Of a stretch of 64,000 nucleotides of DNA, positions 28,421 to 42,550 are shown one piece after another; the first letter of the stretch is position 1; every line of letters begins with the position of its first letter. The DNA comes from Ulva prolifera (lineage: Eukaryota; Chlorophyta; Ulvophyceae; Ulvales; Ulvaceae): the NCBI GenBank assembly GCA_023078555.1, contig CM041199.1, forward strand, positions 9,677,315 to 9,741,314. Reading direction: 5' to 3'. Under the pieces are notes generated by a model. The model saw nothing but the letters and a program-made list of their open reading frames with translations, did no database searches and was not told the origin of the DNA. Position numbers and translations under genes: made by a program.

Positions 28421-31400
28421 CCATTCTGGACATTGACCTCCATTCGGGACATTGACCTCCATTCTGGACATTGACCTCCATTCTGGACATTGACCTCCAT
28501 ACTGGACATTGAGCTCCATTTTCGACATTGACCTCCATTATGGACATTGACCTCCATTCTGGACATTGACCTCCATTCTGGACATTGACCTCCAGGACGG
28601 GTGAGACGGACATTGACCTCCATTCATGACATTAAACTCCATTTCCGACATTGACCTCCATTCTGGACATTGACCTCCATTTTCGACATTGACCTCCATT
28701 CTGGACATTGACCTCCATACTGGACATTGACCTCCATTCGGGACATTGACCTCCATTCTTGACATTGACCTCCATTCTGGACATTGACCTCCATTCTGGA
28801 CATTGACCTCCATTATGGACATTGACCTCCATTCTGGACATTGACCTCCATACTGGACATTGACCTCCATTCTGGACATTGACCTCCATTCTCGACATTG
28901 ACCTCCATACTGGACATTGACCTCCATTCTGGACATTGACCTCCATTCTGGACATTGACCTCCATTCTGGACATTGACCTCCATTCTGGACATTGACCTC
29001 CATCTGGACATTGACCTCCATTCTGGACATTGACCTCCATCTGGACATTGACCTCCATTCTCGACATTGACCTCCATTCGGGACATTGACCTCCATGCTG
29101 GACATTGACCTCCATTCTGGACATTGACCTCCATTCTGGACATTGACCTCCATTTTCGACATTGACCTCCATTTTGGACATTGACCTCCATTCTGGACAT
29201 TGACCTCCATTCTGGACATTGACCTCCATTTCCGACATTGACCTCCATTCTGGACATTGACCTCCATTTTCGACATTGACCTCCATTCTGGACATTGACC
29301 TCCATGCTGGACATTGACCTCCATTCTGGACATTGACCTCCATTCTGGACATTGACCTCCATTTTCGACATTGACCTCCATTCTGGACATTGACCTCCAT
29401 ACTAGACATTGAGCTCCATTTTCGACATTGACCTCCATTATGGACATTGACCTCCATTCTGGACATTGACCTCCATTCTGGACATTGACCTCCAGGACGG
29501 GTGAGACGGACATTGACCTCCATTCATGACATTAAACTCCATTTCCGACATTGACCTCCATTCTGGACATTGACCTCCATTTTCGACATTGACCTCCATT
29601 CTGGACATTGACCTCCATTCGGGACATTGACCTCCATGCTGGACATTGACCTCGATTCTGGACATTGACCTCCATTCTGGACATTGACCTCCATCTGGAC
29701 ATTGACCTCCATTCTCGACATTGACCTCCATTCGGGACATTGACCTCCATGCTGGACATTGACCTCCATTCTGGACATTGACCTCCATTCTGGACATTGA
29801 CCTCCATTTTCGACATTGACCTCCATTTTGGACATTGACCTCCATTCTGGACATTGACCTCCATTCTGGACATTGACCTCCATTTCCGACATTGACCTCC
29901 ATTCTGGACATTGACCTCCATTTTCGACATTGACCTCCATTCTGGACATTGACCTCCATGCTGGACATTGACCTCCATTCTGGACATTGACCTCCATTCT
30001 GGACATTGACCTCCATTTTCGACATTGACCTCCATTCTGGACATTGACCTCCATACTAGACATTGAGCTCCATTTTCGACATTGACCTCCATTATGGACA
30101 TTGACCTCCATACTGGACATTGACCTCCATTCGGGACATTGACCTCCATTCTTGACATTGACCTCCATTCTGGACATTGACCTCCATTCTGGACATTGAC
30201 CTCCATTATGGACATTGACCTCCATTCTGGACATTGACCTCCATACTGGACATTGACCTCCATTCTGGACATTGACCTCCATTCTCGACAATGACCTCCA
30301 TTCTCGACATTGACCTCCATACTGGACATTGACCTCCATTCTGGACATTGACCTCCATTTTCGACATTGACCTCCATTCTGGACATTGACCTCCATACTG
30401 GACATTGACCTCCATTCGGGACATTGACCTCCATGCTGGACATTGACCTCGATTCTGGACATTGACCTCCATTCTGGACATTGACCTCCATCTGGACATT
30501 GACCTCCATTCTCGACATTGACCTCCATTCGGGACATTGACCTCCATGCTGGACATTGACCTCCATTCTGGACATTGACCTCCATTCTGGACATTGACCT
30601 CCATTTTGGACATTGACCTCCATTCTGGACATTGACCTCCATTCTGGACATTGACCTCCATTTCCGACATTGACCTCCATTCTGGACATTGACCTCCATT
30701 TTCGACATTGACCTCCATTCTGGACATTGACCTCCATTTTCGACATTGACCTCCATGCTGGACATTGACCTCGATTCTGGACATTGACCTCAATTCTGGA
30801 CATTGACCTCCATTCTGGACATTGACCTCCATTTTCGACATTGACCTCCATTTTCGACAATGACCTCCATTCTGGACATTGACCTCCATTTCCGACATTG
30901 ACCTCCATTCTGGACATTGACCTCCAGGACGGGTGAGACGGACATTGACCTCCATTCATGACATTAAACTCCATTTCCGACATTGACCTCCATTCTGGAC
31001 ATTGACCTCCATTTTCGACATTGACCTCCATTCTGGACATTGACCTCCATACTGGACATTGACCTCCATTCGGGACATTGACCTCCATTCTTGACATTGA
31101 CCTCCATTCTGGACATTGACCTCCATTCTGGACATTGACCTCCATTATGGACATTGACCTCCATTCTGGACATTGACCTCCATACTGGACATTGACCTCC
31201 ATTCTGGACATTGACCTCCATTCTGGACATTGACCTCCATTTTCGACATTGACCTCCATTCTGGACATTGACCTCCATTCTGGACATTGACCTCCATTAT
31301 GGACATTGACCTCCATTCTGGACATTGACCTCCATACTGGACATTGACCTCCATTCTGGACATTGACCTCCATTCTCGACAATGACCTCCATTCTCGACA

Positions 31401-33410
31401 TTGACCTCCATACTGGACATTGACCTCCATTCTGGACATTGACCTCCATTCTGGACATTGACCTCCATTCTGGACATTGACCTCCATTCTGGACATTGAC
31501 CTCCATTCTGGACATTGACCTCCATTATGGACATTGACCTCCATTCTGGACATTGACCTCCATACTGGACATTGACCTCCATTCTGGACATTGACCTCCA
31601 TTCTCGACATTGACCTCCATACTGGACATTGACCTCCATTCTGGACATTGACCTCCATTCTGGACATTGACCTCCATTCTGGACATTGACCTCCATTCTG
31701 GACATTGACCTCCATCTGGACATTGACCTCCATTCTGGACATTGACCTCCATCTGGACATTGACCTCCATTCTCGACATTGACCTCCATTCGGGACATTG
31801 ACCTCCATGCTGGACATTGACCTCCATTCTGGACATTGACCTCCATTCTGGACATTGACCTCCATTTTCGACATTGACCTCCATTTTGGACATTGACCTC
31901 CATTCTGGACATTGACCTCCATTCTGGACATTGACCTCCATTTCCGACATTGACCTCCATTCTGGACATTGACCTCCATTTTCGACATTGACCTCCATTC
32001 TGGACATTGACCTCCATGCTGGACATTGACCTCCATTCTGGACATTGACCTCCATTCTGGACATTGACCTCCATTTTCGACATTGACCTCCATTCTGGAC
32101 ATTGACCTCCATACTGGACATTGAGCTCCATTTTCGACATTGACCTCCATTATGGACATTGACCTCCATTCTGGACATTGACCTCCATTCTGGACATTGA
32201 CCTCCAGGACGGGTGAGACGGACATTGACCTCCATTCATGACATTAAACTCCATTTCCGACATTGACCTCCATTCTGGACATTGACCTCCATTTTCGACA
32301 TTGACCTCCATTCTGGACATTGACCTCCATACTGGACATTGACCTCCATTCGGGACATTGACCTCCATTCTTGACATTGACCTCCATTCTGGACATTGAC
32401 CTCCATTCTGGACATTGACCTCCATTATGGACATTGACCTCCATTCTGGACATTGACCTCCATACTGGACATTGACCTCCATTCTGGACATTGACCTCCA
32501 TTCTCGACAATGACCTCCATTCTCGACATTGACCTCCATACTGGACATTGACCTCCATTCTGGACATTGACCTCCATTCTGGACATTGACCTCCATTCAG
32601 GACATTGACCTCCATTCTGGACATTGACCTCCATCTGGACATTGACCTCCATTCTGGACATTGACCTCCATCTGGACATTGACCTCCATTCTCGACATTG
32701 ACCTCCATTCGGGACATTGACCTCCATGCTGGACATTGACCTCGATTCTGGACATTGACCTCAATTCTGGACATTGACCTCCATTCTGGACATTGACCTC
32801 CATTTTCGACATTGACCTCCATTTTCGACAATGACCTCCATTCTGGACATTGACCTCCATTTCCGACATTGACCTCCATTCTGGACATTGACCTCCATTT
32901 TCGACATTGACCTCCATTCTGGACATTGACCTCCATGCTGGACATTGACCTCCATTCTGGACATTGACCTCCATTCTGGACATTGACCTCCATTTTCGAC
33001 ATTGACCTCCATTATCGACATTGACCTCCATTCTGGACATTGACCTCCATGCTGGACATTGACCTCCATTCTGGACATTGACCTCCATTCTGGACATTGA
33101 CCTCCATTTTCGACATTGACCTCCATTTTGGACATTGACCTCCATTCTGGACATTGACCTCCATTCTGGACATTGACCTCCATTTCCGACATTGACCTCC
33201 ATTCTGGACATTGACCTCCATTTTCGACATTGACCTCCATTCTGGACATTGACCTCCATGCTGGACATTGACCTCCATTCTGGACATTGACCTCCATTCT
33301 GGACATTGACCTCCATTTTCGACATTGACCTCCATTTTCGACATTGACCTCCATTCTGGACATTGACCTCCATGCTGGACATTGACCTCCATTCTGGACA
33401 TTGACCTCCA
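28421..33410. repeat. Array domain IV: most uniform part, few 28-bp units
   Basis: Only about four 28-base units occur (near 28600, 29500, 30935 and 32213), each followed by ttcatgacattaaactcca. The first two such junctions are 900 bases apart, equal to 44x19 + 2x18 + 28. Markers are cctcgattctgg, cgacaatgacc, actagacattgagctcc and pairs of 18-base units around a ttctgg unit. Frame-closing variants are sparse, so the longest - strand open frame (29532-32225, 897 codons) falls here. No gene is present. Confidence 0.8.
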
Positions 33411-34169
33411 TTCATGACATTAAACTCCATTTCCGACATTGACCTCCATTCTGGACATTGACCTCCATTTCCGACATTGACCTCCATTCTGGACATTGAC
33501 CTCCATTCTGGACATTGACCTCCATTTTCGACATTGACCACCATTCTGGACATTGACCTCCATTTCCGACATTGACCTCCATTCTGGACATTGACCTCCA
33601 TTTTCGACACTGACCTCCATTCTGGACATTGACCTCCATTTCCGACATTGACCTCCATTCTGGACATTGACCTCCATTTCCGACATTGACCTCCATTTTC
33701 GACATTGACCTCCATTCTGGACATTGACCTCCATACTGGACATTGACCTCCATTCGGGACATTGACCTCCATTCTGGATATTGACCTCCATTCTGGACAT
33801 TGACCTCCATTTCCGACATTGACCTCCATTCTGGACATTGACCTCCATTTTCGACATTGACCTCCATGCTGGACATTGACCTCCATTCTGGACATTGACC
33901 TCCATTCTGGACATTGACCTCCATTTTCGACATTGACCTCCATTTTCGACATTGACCTCCATTCTGGACATTGACCTCCATGCTGGACATTGACCTCCAT
34001 TCTGGACATTGACCTCCATCCTGGACATTGACCTCCATCCTGGACATTGACCTCCATTCTGGACATTTACCTCCAGGACGGGTGAGACGGACATTGACCT
34101 CCATCCTGGAGATTGACCTCCATTCTGGACATTGACCTCCAGGACGGGTGAGACGGACATTGACCTCCA

Positions 34170-35858
34170 TTCATGACATTGACCTCCATTTCCGACATTG
34201 ACCTCCATTCTGGACATTGACCTCCATACTGGACATTGACCTCCATTCATGACATTGACCTCCATTCTGGACATTGACCTCCATTCTGTACATTGACCTC
34301 CATTTCCGACATTGACCTCCATTTTCGACATTTACCTCCATTCTGGACATTGACCTCCATCCTGGACATTGACCTCCATCCTGGACATTGACCTCCATTC
34401 TGGACATTGACCTCCAGGACGGGTGAGACGGACATTGACCTCCATCCTGGAGATTGACCTCCATTCTGGACATTGACCTCCAGGACGGGTGAGACGGACA
34501 TTGACCTCCATTCATGACATTGACCTCCATTTCCGACATTGACCTCCATTCTGGACATTGACCTCCATACTGGACATTGACCTCCATTCAGGACATTGAC
34601 CTCCATTCTGGTCATTGACCTCCATTCTGTACATTGACCTCCATTTCCGACATTGACCTCCATTTTCGACATTTACCTCCATTCTGGACATTGACCTCCA
34701 TTTTCGACATTGACCACCATTCTGGACATTGACCTCCATTTCCGACATTGACCTCCATTCTGGACATTGACCTCCATTTTCGACATTGACCTCCATTCTG
34801 GACATTGACCTCCATTTCCGACATTGACCTCCATTCTGGACATTGACCTCCATTTCCGACATTGACCTCCATTCTGGACATTGACCTCCATTTTCGACAT
34901 TGACCTCCATTCTGGACATTGACCTCCATGCTGGACATTGACCTCCATTCTGGACATTGACCTCCATTCTGGACATTGACCTCCATTTTCGACATTGACC
35001 TCCATTTTCGACATTGACCTCCATTCTGGACATTGACCTCCATGCTGGACATTGACCTCCATTCTGGACATTGACCTCCATTCATGACATTAAACTCCAT
35101 TTCCGACATTGACCTCCATTCTGGACATTGACCTCCATTTCCGACATTGACCTCCATTCTGGACATTGACCTCCATTCTGGACATTGACCTCCATTTTCG
35201 ACATTGACCACCATTCTGGACATTGACCTCCATTTCCGACATTGACCTCCATTCTGGACATTGACCTCCATTTTCGACACTGACCTCCATTCTGGACATT
35301 GACCTCCATTTCCGACATTGACCTCCATTCTGGACATTGACCTCCATTTCCGACATTGACCTCCATTTTCGACATTGACCTCCATTCTGGACATTGACCT
35401 CCATACTGGACATTGACCTCCATTCGGGACATTGACCTCCATTCTGGACATTGACCTCCATTCTGGACATTGACCTCCATTTCCGACATTGACCTCCATT
35501 CTGGACATTGACCTCCATTTTCGACATTGACCTCCATTCTGGACATTGACCTCCATGCTGGACATTGACCTCCATTCTGGACATTGACCTCCATTCTGGA
35601 CATTGACCTCCATTTTCGACATTGACCTCCATTTTCGACATTGACCTCCATTCTGGACATTGACCTCCATGCTGGACATTGACCTCCATTCTGGACATTG
35701 ACCTCCATCCTGGACATTGACCTCCATCCTGGACATTGACCTCCATTCTGGACATTTACCTCCAGGACGGGTGAGACGGACATTGACCTCCATCCTGGAG
35801 ATTGACCTCCATTCTGGACATTGACCTCCAGGACGGGTGAGACGGACATTGACCTCCA
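34170..35858. repeat. 1689-bp higher-order unit S1-S2-S3, copy 1
   Basis: S1 is 34170-34510, S2 34511-35080 and S3 35081-35858. S1 has the tcctggagattg variants and two 28-base units. S2 starts with the ttcagg and ttctggtcattg units and catttacctcc. S3 has cgacactgacc and a tactgg, ttcggg run. A preceding S3-like segment (33411-34169) is exactly one unit shorter. Confidence 0.88.
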
Positions 35859-36768
35859 TTCATGACATTGACCTCCATTTCCGACATTGACCTCCATTCT
35901 GGACATTGACCTCCATACTGGACATTGACCTCCATTCATGACATTGACCTCCATTCTGGACATTGACCTCCATTCTGTACATTGACCTCCATTTCCGACA
36001 TTGACCTCCATTTTCGACATTTACCTCCATTCTGGACATTGACCTCCATCCTGGACATTGACCTCCATCCTGGACATTGACCTCCATTCTGGACATTGAC
36101 CTCCAGGACGGGTGAGACGGACATTGACCTCCATCCTGGAGATTGACCTCCATTCTGGACATTGACCTCCAGGACGGGTGAGACGGACATTGACCTCCAT
36201 TCATGACATTGACCTCCATTTCCGACATTGACCTCCATTCTGGACATTGACCTCCATACTGGACATTGACCTCCATTCAGGACATTGACCTCCATTCTGG
36301 TCATTGACCTCCATTCTGTACATTGACCTCCATTTCCGACATTGACCTCCATTTTCGACATTTACCTCCATTCTGGACATTGACCTCCATTTTCGACATT
36401 GACCACCATTCTGGACATTGACCTCCATTTCCGACATTGACCTCCATTCTGGACATTGACCTCCATGCTGGACATTGACCTCCATTCTGGACATTGACCT
36501 CCATTCTGGACATTGACCTCCATTTTCGACATTGACCTCCATTTTCGACATTGACCTCCATTCTGGACATTGACCTCCATGCTGGACATTGACCTCCATT
36601 CTGGACATTGACCTCCATCCTGGACATTGACCTCCATCCTGGACATTGACCTCCATTCTGGACATTTACCTCCAGGACGGGTGAGACGGACATTGACCTC
36701 CATCCTGGAGATTGACCTCCATTCTGGACATTGACCTCCAGGACGGGTGAGACGGACATTGACCTCCA
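35859..36768. repeat. 910-bp higher-order unit S1-S2'
   Basis: S1 is 35859-36199 and S2' is 36200-36768. S2' begins like S2 and ends like S3 (two tcctgg units, catttacctcc, two 28-base units). It therefore looks like an in-register S2/S3 recombinant. Confidence 0.85.
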
Positions 36769-38457
36769 TTCATGACATTGACCTCCATTTCCGACATTGA
36801 CCTCCATTCTGGACATTGACCTCCATACTGGACATTGACCTCCATTCATGACATTGACCTCCATTCTGGACATTGACCTCCATTCTGTACATTGACCTCC
36901 ATTTCCGACATTGACCTCCATTTTCGACATTTACCTCCATTCTGGACATTGACCTCCATCCTGGACATTGACCTCCATCCTGGACATTGACCTCCATTCT
37001 GGACATTGACCTCCAGGACGGGTGAGACGGACATTGACCTCCATCCTGGAGATTGACCTCCATTCTGGACATTGACCTCCAGGACGGGTGAGACGGACAT
37101 TGACCTCCATTCATGACATTGACCTCCATTTCCGACATTGACCTCCATTCTGGACATTGACCTCCATACTGGACATTGACCTCCATTCAGGACATTGACC
37201 TCCATTCTGGTCATTGACCTCCATTCTGTACATTGACCTCCATTTCCGACATTGACCTCCATTTTCGACATTTACCTCCATTCTGGACATTGACCTCCAT
37301 TTTCGACATTGACCACCATTCTGGACATTGACCTCCATTTCCGACATTGACCTCCATTCTGGACATTGACCTCCATTTTCGACATTGACCTCCATTCTGG
37401 ACATTGACCTCCATTTCCGACATTGACCTCCATTCTGGACATTGACCTCCATTTCCGACATTGACCTCCATTCTGGACATTGACCTCCATTTTCGACATT
37501 GACCTCCATTCTGGACATTGACCTCCATGCTGGACATTGACCTCCATTCTGGACATTGACCTCCATTCTGGACATTGACCTCCATTTTCGACATTGACCT
37601 CCATTTTCGACATTGACCTCCATTCTGGACATTGACCTCCATGCTGGACATTGACCTCCATTCTGGACATTGACCTCCATTCATGACATTAAACTCCATT
37701 TCCGACATTGACCTCCATTCTGGACATTGACCTCCATTTCCGACATTGACCTCCATTCTGGACATTGACCTCCATTCTGGACATTGACCTCCATTTTCGA
37801 CATTGACCACCATTCTGGACATTGACCTCCATTTCCGACATTGACCTCCATTCTGGACATTGACCTCCATTTTCGACACTGACCTCCATTCTGGACATTG
37901 ACCTCCATTTCCGACATTGACCTCCATTCTGGACATTGACCTCCATTTCCGACATTGACCTCCATTTTCGACATTGACCTCCATTCTGGACATTGACCTC
38001 CATACTGGACATTGACCTCCATTCGGGACATTGACCTCCATTCTGGACATTGACCTCCATTCTGGACATTGACCTCCATTTCCGACATTGACCTCCATTC
38101 TGGACATTGACCTCCATTTTCGACATTGACCTCCATTCTGGACATTGACCTCCATGCTGGACATTGACCTCCATTCTGGACATTGACCTCCATTCTGGAC
38201 ATTGACCTCCATTTTCGACATTGACCTCCATTTTCGACATTGACCTCCATTCTGGACATTGACCTCCATGCTGGACATTGACCTCCATTCTGGACATTGA
38301 CCTCCATCCTGGACATTGACCTCCATCCTGGACATTGACCTCCATTCTGGACATTTACCTCCAGGACGGGTGAGACGGACATTGACCTCCATCCTGGAGA
38401 TTGACCTCCATTCTGGACATTGACCTCCAGGACGGGTGAGACGGACATTGACCTCCA
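36769..38457. repeat. 1689-bp higher-order unit S1-S2-S3, copy 2
   Basis: S1 starts at 36769, S2 at 37110 and S3 at 37680. Translations of the three - strand frames look identical to those of copy 1. With 35859-36768 it makes a 2599-base period from copy 1. Confidence 0.88.
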
Positions 38458-41376
38458 TTCATGACATTGACCTCCATTTCCGACATTGACCTCCATTCTG
38501 GACATTGACCTCCATACTGGACATTGACCTCCATTCATGACATTGACCTCCATTCTGGACATTGACCTCCATTCTGTACATTGACCTCCATTTCCGACAT
38601 TGACCTCCATTTTCGACATTTACCTCCATTCTGGACATTGACCTCCATCCTGGACATTGACCTCCATCCTGGACATTGACCTCCATTCTGGACATTGACC
38701 TCCAGGACGGGTGAGACGGACATTGACCTCCATCCTGGAGATTGACCTCCATTCTCGACATTGACCTCCAGGACGGGTGAGACGGACATTGACCTCCATT
38801 CATGACATTGACCTCCATTTCCGACATTGACCTCCATTCTGGACATTGACCTCCATACTGGACATTGACCTCCATTCAGGACATTGACCTCCATTCTGGT
38901 CATTGACCTCCATTCTGTACATTGACCTCCATTTCCGACATTGACCTCCATTTTCGACATTTACCTCCATTCTGGACATTGACCTCCATTTTCGACATTG
39001 ACCACCATTCTGGACATTGACCTCCATTTCCGACATTGACCTCCATTCTGGACATTGACCTCCATTTTCGACATTGACCTCCATTCTGGACATTGACCTC
39101 CATTTCCGACATTGACCTCCATTCTGGACATTGACCTCCATGCTGGACATTGACCTCCATTCGGGACACTGACATCCATGCAGGACATTGACCTCCATTC
39201 TGGACATTGACCTCCATTCTGGACATTGACCTCCATTCTGGACATTGACCTCCATTCTGGACATTGACCTCCATTTTCGACATTGACCTCCATTATGGAC
39301 ATTGACCTCCATTCTGGACATTGACCTTCATTCTGGACATTGACCTCCATTTTCGACATTGACCTCCATTCTGGACATTGACCTCCATTCTGGACATTGA
39401 CCTCCATTCTGGACATTGACCTCCATCTGGACATTGACCTCCATTCCGGACATTGACCTCCATCTGGACATTGACCTCCATTCTCGACATTGACCTCCAT
39501 TCGGGACATTGACCTCCATGCTGGACATTGACCTCCATTCTGGACATTGACCTCCATTCTGGACATTGACCTCCATTTTCGACATTGACCTCCATTTTCG
39601 ACATTGACCTCCATTCTGGACATTGACCTCCATGCTGGACATTGACCTCCATTCTGGACATTGACCTCCATCCTGGACATTGACCTCCATCCTGGACATT
39701 GACCTCCATTCTGGACATTTACCTCCAGGACGGGTGAGACGGACATTGACCTCCATCCTGGAGATTGACCTCCATTCTGGACATTGACCTCCAGGACGGG
39801 TGAGACGGACATTGACCTCCATTCATGACATTGACCTCCATTTCCGACATTGACCTCCATTCTGGACATTGACCTCCATACTGGACATTGACCTCCATTC
39901 ATGACATTGACCTCCATTCTGGACATTGACCTCCATTCTGTACATTGACCTCCATTTCCGACATTGACCTCCATTTTCGACATTTACCTCCATTCTGGAC
40001 ATTGACCTCCATCCTGGACATTGACCTCCATCCTGGACATTGACCTCCATTCTGGACATTGACCTCCAGGACGGGTGAGACGGACATTGACCTCCATCCT
40101 GGAGATTGACCTCCATTCTGGACATTGACCTCCAGGACGGGTGAGACGGACATTGACCTCCATTCATGACATTGACCTCCATTTCCGACATTGACCTCCA
40201 TTCTGGACATTGACCTCCATACTGGACATTGACCTCCATTCAGGACATTGACCTCCATTCTGGTCATTGACCTCCATTCTGTACATTGACCTCCATTTCC
40301 GACATTGACCTCCATTTTCGACATTTACCTCCATTCTGGACATTGACCTCCATTTTCGACATTGACCACCATTCTGGACATTGACCTCCATTTCCGACAT
40401 TGACCTCCATTCTGGACATTGACCTCCATGCTGGACATTGACCTCCATTCTGGACATTGACCTCCATTCTGGACATTGACCTCCATTTTCGACATTGACC
40501 TCCATTTTCGACATTGACCTCCATTCTGGACATTGACCTCCATGCTGGACATTGACCTCCATTCTGGACATTGACCTCCATCCTGGACATTGACCTCCAT
40601 CCTGGACATTGACCTCCATTCTGGACATTTACCTCCAGGACGGGTGAGACGGACATTGACCTCCATCCTGGAGATTGACCTCCATTCTGGACATTGACCT
40701 CCAGGACGGGTGAGACGGACATTGACCTCCATTCATGACATTGACCTCCATTTCCGACATTGACCTCCATTCTGGACATTGACCTCCATACTGGACATTG
40801 ACCTCCATTCATGACATTGACCTCCATTCTGGACATTGACCTCCATTCTGTACATTGACCTCCATTTCCGACATTGACCTCCATTTTCGACATTTACCTC
40901 CATTCTGGACATTGACCTCCATCCTGGACATTGACCTCCATCCTGGACATTGACCTCCATTCTGGACATTGACCTCCAGGACGGGTGAGACGGACATTGA
41001 CCTCCATCCTGGAGATTGACCTCCATTCTGGACATTGACCTCCAGGACGGGTGAGACGGACATTGACCTCCATTCATGACATTGACCTCCATTTCCGACA
41101 TTGACCTCCATTCTGGACATTGACCTCCATACTGGACATTGACCTCCATTCAGGACATTGACCTCCATTCTGGTCATTGACCTCCATTCTGTACATTGAC
41201 CTCCATTTCCGACATTGACCTCCATTTTCGACATTTACCTCCATTCTGGACATTGACCTCCATTTTCGACATTGACCACCATTCTGGACATTGACCTCCA
41301 TTTCCGACATTGACCTCCATTCTGGACATTGACCTCCATTTTCGACATTGACCTCCATTCTGGACATTGACCTCCA
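38249..41376. repeat. 3.1-kb block, copy 1 (offset 4302)
   Basis: The order of variants repeats exactly 4302 bases later. It includes the diagnostic ttctcg unit between two 28-base units near 38752 and the cactgacatccatgcagg run near 39170. The end is where ttctgg here faces tttccg in copy 2. Confidence 0.85.
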
Positions 41377-42550
41377 TTCTGGACATTGACCTCCATCCTG
41401 GACATTGACCTCCATCCTGGACATTGACCTCCATTCTGGACATTGACCTCCAGGACGGGTGAGACGGACATTGACCTCCATCCTGGAGATTGACCTCCAT
41501 TCTCGACATTGACCTCCAGGACGGGTGAGACGGACATTGACCTCCATTCATGACATTGACCTCCATTTCCGACATTGACCTCCATTCTGGACATTGACCT
41601 CCATACTGGACATTGACCTCCATTCAGGACATTGACCTCCATTCTGGACATTGACCTCCATTCTGTACATTGACCTCCATTTCCGACATTGACCTCCATT
41701 TTCGACATTTACCTCCATTCTGGACATTGACCTCCATCCTGGACATTGACCTCCATCCTGGACATTGACCTCCATTCTGGACATTGACCTCCAGGACGGG
41801 TGAGACGGACATTGACCTCCATCCTGGAGATTGACCTCCATTCTGGACATTGACCTCCAGGACGGGTGAGACGGACATTGACCTCCATTCATGACATTGA
41901 CCTCCATTTCCGACATTGACCTCCATTCTGGACATTGACCTCCATACTGGACATTGACCTCCATTCAGGACATTGACCTCCATTCTGGTCATTGACCTCC
42001 ATTCTGTACATTGACCTCCATTTCCGACATTGACCTCCATTTTCGACATTTACCTCCATTCTGGACATTGACCTCCATTTTCGACATTGACCACCATTCT
42101 GGACATTGACCTCCATTTCCGACATTGACCTCCATTCTGGACATTGACCTCCATGCTGGACATTGACCTCCATTCTGGACATTGACCTCCATTCTGGACA
42201 TTGACCTCCATTTTCGACATTGACCTCCATTTTCGACATTGACCTCCATTCTGGACATTGACCTCCATGCTGGACATTGACCTCCATTCTGGACATTGAC
42301 CTCCATCCTGGACATTGACCTCCATCCTGGACATTGACCTCCATTCTGGACATTTACCTCCAGGACGGGTGAGACGGACATTGACCTCCATCCTGGAGAT
42401 TGACCTCCATTCTGGACATTGACCTCCAGGACGGGTGAGACGGACATTGACCTCCATTCATGACATTGACCTCCATTTCCGACATTGACCTCCATTCTGG
42501 ACATTGACCTCCATACTGGACATTGACCTCCATTCATGACATTGACCTCC

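Noticed and set aside
29532..32225. 897-codon minus-strand open frame as a repeat-protein gene
   Set aside because: All three - strand frames read the same cyclic peptide from the satellite unit. There is no non-repeat terminus, start context, splice structure or flanking gene. Stops depend only on scattered unit variants.
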